From Candidatus Endoriftia persephone str. Hot96_1+Hot96_2 (lineage in GTDB: Bacteria; Pseudomonadota; Gammaproteobacteria; Chromatiales; Chromatiaceae): a DNA stretch of 5,208 nt. The DNA is taken from assembly GCA_000168735.1 (NCBI GenBank), contig AASF01002161.1:1-5208 (forward strand), in the 5' to 3' direction. This document shows, one piece after another, positions 1 through 5,208 of this stretch (its first letter is position 1; each line of letters opens with the position of its first letter). The position numbers and the translations under genes were made by a program. Below the pieces are notes generated by a model. That model saw only the letters and a list, made by a program, of their open reading frames with translations, did not search any database and was not told the origin of the DNA.

Positions 1-1
1 G

Positions 2-1481
2 ATCAGCTTGCTGATCCTTTCGCTGCCGCTGGGCGCTAGCCTGATCTGGCTGCTGCCGGGAGAATATCTGGCGCGCTGGGTGGCACTGTTCATCGCACTG
101 ATCGATCTGTTGCTTGCGGTAACGATCCTGTTGGCTTTCGACCCGGGCCAGTCGGGGTTTCAGTTTTGTCGAGCAGAGCAACTGGATCTCCTCGCTGAAT
201 ATCCACTACCGGGTCGGCGTGGATGGCATATCGGTGCTGTTCCTGCCGCTGACGGTGCTGCTGTTTCTCGGCGTGGTGCTCTCCTCTTGGAGCAGCACAC
301 GCAGCATGCCACGTCTCTACTACACCCTGCTGTTGCTGCTGGAGAGCAGCAGCCTGGGGATCTTCTGCTCGCTGGATACGGTGCTGTTCTTCCTGTTTTG
401 GGAGCTGACTCTGCTGCCGCTCTACTTCCTTATCAGCTTCTGGGGAATCGGCGCCAACCGCCGCTACGCCGCGGTCAAATACACCCTGTTTATGCTCGCT
501 GGCGGCATCCCGATCCTGTTTGGTTTTATCCTGCTCGCCTTCGGCCAGGCCGAGCTCAGCGGTACGGCCCCACCCGTGGGTCTGGTATGTGATTACGAAA
601 CCCTACTCAACAATCCCCTGCCGGCCGAGATGCAAACCCTGGTGTTCTTCCTACTGCTGCTCGGCTTTGCCTTTAAGACCCCGCTGTTCCCACTCCACAC
701 CTGGCTGCCGGTGGTGGCGATGGAGGGACCGGTGGCGATCGCCGCGCTGATGACCGGGCTCAAGCTGGGGGCCTACGGTATCATCCGCTTTGTAGTCCCG
801 ATGGCGCCGGCTGCGGCGCAGGAGTTCCACTGGCTGCTGGCCGGTCTGGGCGTGATGGGGATCACTCTACGGTGCGGTGCTGGCGATCGCCCAGACCAAC
901 CTGCGCCGCATGCTCGCCTATGCCAGTATCAGCCATGTCGGGCTGGTATTGCTGGGAATCGCCTCGTTCACTATCCAGGGCTTTCAGGGGGCGCTGTTTC
1001 AGCTGCTCAACTTCACCATCATCGCCGGCGGGCTCTATATCGTGACCGGCTTCCTGCACCATCGCATCGGCTCTACCGATCTGATCAACCTGGGTGGCGT
1101 GGCCCAGTCGATGCCGCTGCTGACCGCTTTCTTCCTGCTGTTCGGCCTGGCGAGTATGGGAGTGCCGGGCACCAACGGTTTTCCCGCCGAGTTTCTGGTG
1201 CTGGTGAGTGCGCTGGGCAGCCACACCGGCGCCGGGCTGGCGGCGCTGTTCGGTATGGTGCTGGGTGCCGGCTATTTTCTCAGCCTCTACCGCCGCGCAT
1301 TCCTGGGGCCTGCCCGCTCTGCGGTGGTCATCGACGCCCTGGATCTGGCGCCGCCGCGAGCTGCCTGGTGGCCAGCGTGATCGCCTTCCTGGTACTCGCC
1401 ATCGGCCTCTATCCCAACAGTGTGTTGGAGACCACCCGGGTCGCCAGTGAGGCCTGGGTGGCGCATCTGCTGACTCAATGA
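2..1481 (+). CDS. nuoM: NADH-quinone oxidoreductase subunit M (NuoM-type proton-translocating subunit), 5' partial, frameshifted
   Basis: Antiporter-like membrane subunit of respiratory complex I, a polytopic inner-membrane protein that helps couple quinone reduction to proton pumping. The window opens inside the first transmembrane helix (ISLLILSLPLG), so only a few codons are missing. Family landmarks are visible: GVDGIS (about 216-233), FWELTLLPLYFLI with the key Glu at 402-404, FKTPLFPLHTWLP with the key Lys at 675-677, a second Lys at 762-764 in GLKLGAYG, RRMLAYASISHVG (about 904-942), and the late Glu at 1189-1191 in GFPAEF. The coding frame changes near 164-167 (TTTT, giving FQF-VEQ), near 857-868 (giving GVMG-LYGAV), near 1350 and near 1364 (giving RREL-LVAS). 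All are explained by one extra base each. Repaired length is about 491 residues, normal for NuoM. The segment after HTWLP departs from the usual DAHxxAP consensus. The downstream gene is sprT, not nuoN. A related antiporter-like subunit of another complex is possible, but NuoM fits best. Confidence 0.88.
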
Positions 1482-1977
1482 CGCCGCTGCAGCGCCCAGG
1501 CCGAGGCGCAGACCCTGGAGCTGTTGCTGCAGGCACAGGATCAGTTCAAAATCCGACTGCCTGAAGTGCGTATCACTTTTGATCTGCGAGGGCGCAGCGC
1601 CGGCATGCTGCGGCTGCCGCGGTCAGGCGCGGCGGTTATCCGCTACAATGCCCAGCTGCTGACGGAAAACGACCCGCAGTTCATCGCCCAAACGGTCCCC
1701 CACGAAGTTGCCCACCTGGTAGCCATGACGCTGCATGGCAGAGGGATCCGCCCACATGGAGCGGAGTGGAAGGCGGTGATGGAGGCATTTGGAGCCCGCA
1801 CCGGAGCGTTGCCACCAATTTGATGTCAGCCGCACTTCTAGACGCCGGTTGCGCCGCTTTACCTACCAATGCAACTGCAGGGAGCACCAGCTCAGCAGCA
1901 TCCGTCACAACCGTGCTCAGCGGGGCACCCGCTACCTCTGCCGACACTGCAAGACATCTCTACGCCCAGTTGAATAA
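1478..1977 (+). CDS. sprT: SprT-family zinc metalloprotease-like protein, frameshifted
   Basis: SprT-like protein of the bacterial SprT/eukaryotic Spartan family, cytoplasmic, with a zincin-like active site and a C-terminal zinc ribbon; its precise role in bacteria is poorly defined. I see HEVAH at 1701-1715 (zinc ligands plus catalytic Glu), the downstream third-ligand motif HGAEWK from 1755, and a zinc-ribbon pattern with YQCNC (Cys at 1870 and 1876) and CRHC (Cys at 1939 and 1948). The stretch CREHQLSSIRHNR closely matches the E. coli SprT C-terminus as I remember it. The ATG at 1478 overlaps the nuoM stop as ATGA, suggesting translational coupling. Two frame changes are needed: an extra C in CCC at 1495-1497, and an extra base around 1794-1801 (joining EAFGA to PERCHQF). 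Removing both gives 166 codons, i.e. 165 residues, the same length as E. coli SprT. This argues for sequence error rather than a pseudogene. Confidence 0.9.
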
Positions 1978-2196
1978 TTTTAGAGACCCAAGGGCACTTC
2001 AGATCACACACTTCCCATCACCTCTCATAAAGAGGAGCGAAGCACACGCCAGCCCTGCGTAACCACTGAAATCTTCCGTGGCTTTACGCTCTCTACCAAT
2101 TGACGATTCACGACCCGCCTCACGCGGCTTGTATTCACCGGGCCAGTATCCTAGCTTGTCAAATAGATGGAAGCGAAAAACTGTCGGAGAATGACG
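1978..2196 (+). other. Intergenic gap between sprT and the caspase gene
   Basis: This 219-bp non-coding stretch probably separates two transcription units and should carry the promoter of the caspase-kinase pair. I find no well-spaced -35/-10 pair. TTGACG at 2100-2105, TTGTCA at 2156-2161 and TATCCT at 2147-2152 are isolated partial matches. A weak 5-bp inverted repeat (CCTCT/AGAGG, loop CATAA) lies at 2021-2035 without a T tract. No tRNA, small RNA or repeat is recognisable. Confidence 0.6.
2186..2190 (+). promoter_or_regulatory. Ribosome binding site for the caspase gene
   Basis: GGAGA lies six bases before the ATG at 2197. It supports that start over the in-frame ATG at 2167, which would put extra charged residues ahead of the signal peptide, and over the ATG at 2191, which directly abuts the GGAGA. 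Confidence 0.6.
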
Positions 2197-3711
2197 ATGC
2201 CCAGGATTATTCGCCTTTTTTGGATGCTGTTCCTGTTAAGTGTGCCGCTTTCTCTTCCTGCACTCGATTTCGAGGTGACGGCCCAGACCACCGACTGCTC
2301 CGGTGACATCGGGTTCTATTCTCCTCCTTCGATTCCCGGGATCCCTATAAGATGCAGTCAGCGGACTGCACCGACCCCAACACCGGGCCAAAAGCTGCAG
2401 CCAGGTGCTACTGAAATCCAAATCAGGTCTGGTCAGCTACGACGTGATCTGGGTCACTCAGGAGGAGGCCCGCAACATCCTGCAACAGATCAAGGAGATC
2501 AAGGCGGCCAAGATCAAGCGCATGGCCCGTCCCGAGGTGATGATCCAGAAAGAGACGGTGATCCGCCACGAACGACCGATTGCTGCGCCCACCGTCACCC
2601 GTTCGGCCCCGCCGGGCGCGCAGCGACCTGCCCGGCCCGGTGATCAACATCATCGATCCGCCCATTGCCAATACCCGCTCCATCACCAATGTCATCACAC
2701 CGACGGATGCCGACAAGCGCACCGTGGTGGGCAAGATCAATGCCCCCGCCGGCCTGATCTCCTTGACCATCAATGGCAAGTCTCACAAAGTGGACGAACA
2801 CGGCATCTTCAAGGGCCGAGGTGCCGGTGACCCCGTTCCAAGACGCCAGTGACCATCGTCGCCGTGGACAATCAGGGCAAACGGGACACGGTGGAATTCC
2901 GGCTGCTGCCCGAACCCCTGCAGGAGCAGCCTGAGACTGGCGCCGGTGTCGACAACGATCCGAGCGTCTTCGGAAACTATCATGCCCTGATCATCGCCAA
3001 TGCCCGTTATGAAAAACTTGATGACCTCTCCACCCCAAAAAACGATGCGGATGCGATCGCCGATATCCTCAAGCAGCGCTATGGATTCACCGTCACCCGA
3101 CTCTACGACGCGACCCGCTACGAGATCCTCTCCGCTCTGAACAAGACCCGCCGGGAACTCACCGAAAAAGACAACCTGCTGCTCTACTACGCCGGCCACG
3201 GTGAGTATGACAAGACCTACAACCGGGGCCACTGGCTGCCGGTTGATGCGGAAACCGACAGCACCGCAAACTGAATCTCCACCGTGGCGATCACCGACAT
3301 CCTCAACGCCATGTCGGCGAAGCATGTACTGGTGGTGACCGACTCCTGCTACTCCGGAGCCCTCACACGGGCCGTCAACACTGAACTCGATCCCGGCATG
3401 TCGGAAAAGACCCGCATGAAATGGCTCAGGGTCATCGCCAAGGCCCGATCTCGCTACGTGTTGACCTCCGGCGGTGTGAAACCGGTATTGGATGACAGCG
3501 GAAATGGACACTCCATGCTTTGCCAATGCGCTCATCGATGTACTGAACGAGAGCAAGGGGATACTCGAGGGTTCCAAACTGTTCCGCGAGGTCAAGTCAC
3601 GGGTGTCAGCCCGGGCCGAGGAACTCAACGTTGATCAATCCCCTCAATACGCCCAGCTCAAGCGCACCGGTCATGAGTTTGGGGAATTCCCTTCTGGTTG
3701 GTCAGCGTTGA
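2197..3711 (+). CDS. Exported caspase-like protein (peptidase C14 family), frameshifted, with in-frame TGA
   Basis: Caspase-fold cysteine peptidase homologue, probably exported. It starts MPRIIRLFWMLFLLS, a basic N-terminus followed by a hydrophobic core typical of a Sec signal, ending near LPALDF. Next come a Cys-containing segment (TTDCSGD, SADCTDP, KSCSQ; 2290-2410), a charged helical and Pro-rich linker (2450-2630), a probable Ig-like beta-sandwich (about 2640-2905; INAPAGLISLTINGK, TPVTIVAVD), then the C14 domain (about 2975-3700). The catalytic dyad is His at 3197-3199 in YYAGHGEYD and Cys at 3347-3349 in DSCYSG. Frame changes fall near 2320, 2390 (AAAA), 2627 (CCC), 2814 (GGG), 2838, 3518 and 3690 (CCC). 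After the last one the protein ends FLLVGQR-stop at 3711. The repaired length is about 503 residues. A TGA at 3272-3274 replaces an expected Trp. Cleavage specificity and substrate cannot be read from sequence. The kinase gene follows closely. Confidence 0.85.
3272..3274 (+). other. In-frame TGA between the catalytic His and Cys of the caspase domain
   Basis: The frame reads STAN-stop-ISTVAITDIL with family-like sequence on both sides and no frame change. The position is commonly Trp in bacterial caspase homologues (NWIS), so TGG read as TGA is the simplest explanation. Taken literally it would truncate the protein before its catalytic Cys. Confidence 0.8.
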
Positions 3712-3747
3712 TACCAGATACTCGCTGTAGTTGGAATGCTTCACTCC

Positions 3748-5208
3748 ATGGATGAATTCAGGGCGGCGCTGGACGACTTTTTTACCGGACGCATGGATCT
3801 GGATAGGTTGTTGGGCAGGCTCGACAGCCCAACTGCTGCTACATCCGAATAGCCAGACGGAACTCGCCACACTATTGGACGAGTTGCAGCGCAGTAACCG
3901 GATCCCGGCCCAGATCGTCACCTCCCTGCGTGCCCGTCTCGCTCAATATACGGAATCCGCGGAGGATGCAGCGGGTGGGGAAACTCGTATCCGTTCGGAT
4001 CGGGGAACGGGCCATCCGGCCCCGATTTCTAACCAGGCAACTCGTATCGTCGGTACCCCAGTGCCATCTCCCTCCCGCGTTGGCTCAAACACAAGCCTCG
4101 CTCTGCACCACCCCTCTCCTCAGGCCACGCAAGTCGCCCGCTGGCTGGGCGACATCCTCAACGGGCGTTTCGTGCTGGAGGATGAGATCGGTCGCGGCGG
4201 CATGGGCGTGGTCTACCTGGCAAAGGACCTGCGTAAGGAAGAGGCGAGGGATCGGGATCCTTACGTCGCCATCAAGGTGCTCAACGAAGGCGGTGCAGCA
4301 GAATCCTGATGCCTTTATCGCTCTGCAGCGAGAGGCCAAGAAGGCCCAAGCGCCTAGCTCATCCCAACGTGGCCACGGTCTATGATTTCGACCGGGACGG
4401 TGACAGGGTCTACATGACCATGGAACTGATGCAAGGCGAGTCGGTGGAGCACCTGATCAAGCAAATCCCGGCCCAGCGGTCTGCCCCTGGAGAAGGCCCT
4501 ACCGATCATCGAGGGGATGGCTCAGGGTCTGGCCTACGCCCCCATAGAAAGGATATCGTGCATGCCGACTTCAAGCCGGGTAACGCCTTCATCCTGCAGA
4601 ACGGAGAGATCAAGGGTACTCGACTTCGACATCGCCCGCGCCTTTAACCCCCCAGTGACAGAACTCTGGCGACGCCACCGTCTTCGATCCCGCCAAATGG
4701 GAGGCCCTCACTCCCCCGGCATACGCCAGTTGCGAGATGTTCGACCAGGCGGCCCCCGATCCGCGGGGACGATATCTACGCCCTCGGCTGCGTCAGCTAT
4801 GAACTGCTCACCGGACGCCACCCCTTCGACAAGTTGCCGGCTAACCAAGCCCCGCGGTCGAAAATTAAATTAACCCCCAAACCCATCTCCGGACTCAGCC
4901 ACCGACAGAATCAGGCACTTGGTCCATGCCCTGGCCTTCGAACGCGGTGAGCGCACCCCTGATCTTGAGCAGTTTCTACGGGAGCTGAAGGGTGGAAACG
5001 ACGCCAACCTCAAGTGGTGGGGGTTGGCAGCGGGTGTCCCCCTGTTGCTGGCAGTTGTGGGGGTCGGGATCTATCTCTGGATAGACGGGGGGACGGACAG
5101 GCCGAAGAGTTCACCCCGACCAACACTGGTGGTCGAACAACCGGCAGAAACAAGGCCGGCTGCAACGATCACAGGGGAGCTGTTGGAGCCCGATGAAACA
5201 CCAACGGG
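3748..5208 (+). CDS. Transmembrane Ser/Thr protein kinase (Hanks type), 3' partial, heavily frameshifted
   Basis: Bacterial Hanks-type kinase expected to phosphorylate Ser/Thr on partner proteins from the inner membrane. The start MDEFRAALDDFF at 3748 is the best N-terminus (ATG at 3736 is in frame too; neither has a strong Shine-Dalgarno). An N-terminal helical region of about 70 residues and a Ser/Thr/Pro-rich linker precede the kinase domain (about 4160-4975). Motifs: glycine loop GRGGMGVVY from 4190, ATP-binding Lys in VAIK (4274-4276), catalytic loop HADFKPGN (4561-4584), metal-binding site DFD (4622-4630), activation segment AYASCE (about 4720-4736), and DDIYALG from 4768. A transmembrane helix follows at about 5015-5083 (WWGLAAGVPLLLAVVGVGIY), then a Pro/Thr-rich, probably periplasmic tail cut by the window edge. 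Frame changes lie near 3828, 4290, 4346, 4470, 4541, 4615, 4660, 4766 and 4921, plus a self-cancelling pair at about 4850/4868. The gene lies 36 bp after the caspase stop, probably in the same operon. Confidence 0.85.

Noticed and set aside
862..1536. Minus-strand open frame of 224 codons opposite nuoM
   Set aside because: The translation is low-complexity Arg/Gln/Gly-rich with no family signal, and it overlaps clear NuoM helices on the + strand.
2021..2035. Possible terminator hairpin after sprT (CCTCT/AGAGG)
   Set aside because: Only a 5-bp stem and no following T tract; too weak to call.
2100..2161. Partial sigma-70 promoter elements (TTGACG, TATCCT, TTGTCA)
   Set aside because: No pair has 16-18 bp spacing with a credible partner hexamer.
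2100..2306. Small + strand open frame of 68 codons in the sprT-caspase gap
   Set aside because: It has no ribosome binding site or recognisable motif and overlaps the signal peptide of the caspase gene in another frame.
2783..3628. Long minus-strand open frame of 281 codons opposite the caspase gene
   Set aside because: It is the uninterrupted complement of a GC-rich coding region; its translation shows no recognisable motif, while the + strand carries the GHG and DSCYSG caspase motifs.
2197..5208. Programmed ribosomal frameshifting
   Set aside because: There are too many shifts, in all genes, at varied short homopolymers and without slippery heptamers plus downstream structures; sequence error explains them better.

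Overview
This GC-rich window most resembles a gammaproteobacterial chromosome. The nearly full-length SprT protein is close to the enterobacterial form. A NuoM-type complex I subunit, a caspase-fold (C14) protein and a Hanks-type Ser/Thr kinase with a C-terminal membrane anchor together suggest an environmental respiratory lineage, possibly a sulfur oxidiser or symbiont of the Chromatiales/Thiotrichales kind. That last placement is inference only. All four genes lie on the + strand.

Layout: (1) about 2-1481, nuoM, lacking only the first few codons; (2) 1478-1977, sprT, overlapping the nuoM stop as ATGA; (3) 1978-2196, a non-coding gap that separates two apparent transcription units; (4) 2197-3711, an exported caspase-like (peptidase C14) protein with an N-terminal accessory region and a probable beta-sandwich domain; (5) 3748-5208, a transmembrane Ser/Thr protein kinase that runs off the right edge.

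The dominant property of the window is that every gene is broken by single-base frameshifts, about twenty in 5.2 kb, yet each protein continues with intact family motifs in the next frame. Most breaks sit in or next to short homopolymers (TTTT, GGGG, CCC, AAAA) and most look like one extra base. This is the pattern of low-quality consensus sequence rather than gene decay. I therefore annotate each gene as one locus across its frames and list where the reading frame changes. Repairing the sprT indels gives exactly 165 residues and the caspase indels about 503 residues, both sensible lengths.

Functionally, the left half pairs a proton-translocating respiratory subunit with a small zinc-metalloprotease-like protein. 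The right half is the more interesting part: a secreted or periplasmic caspase homologue directly followed by a membrane-spanning kinase with 36 bp between them, which suggests a co-transcribed envelope signalling module. The kinase shows non-canonical catalytic motifs (HAD for HRD, DFD for DFG).
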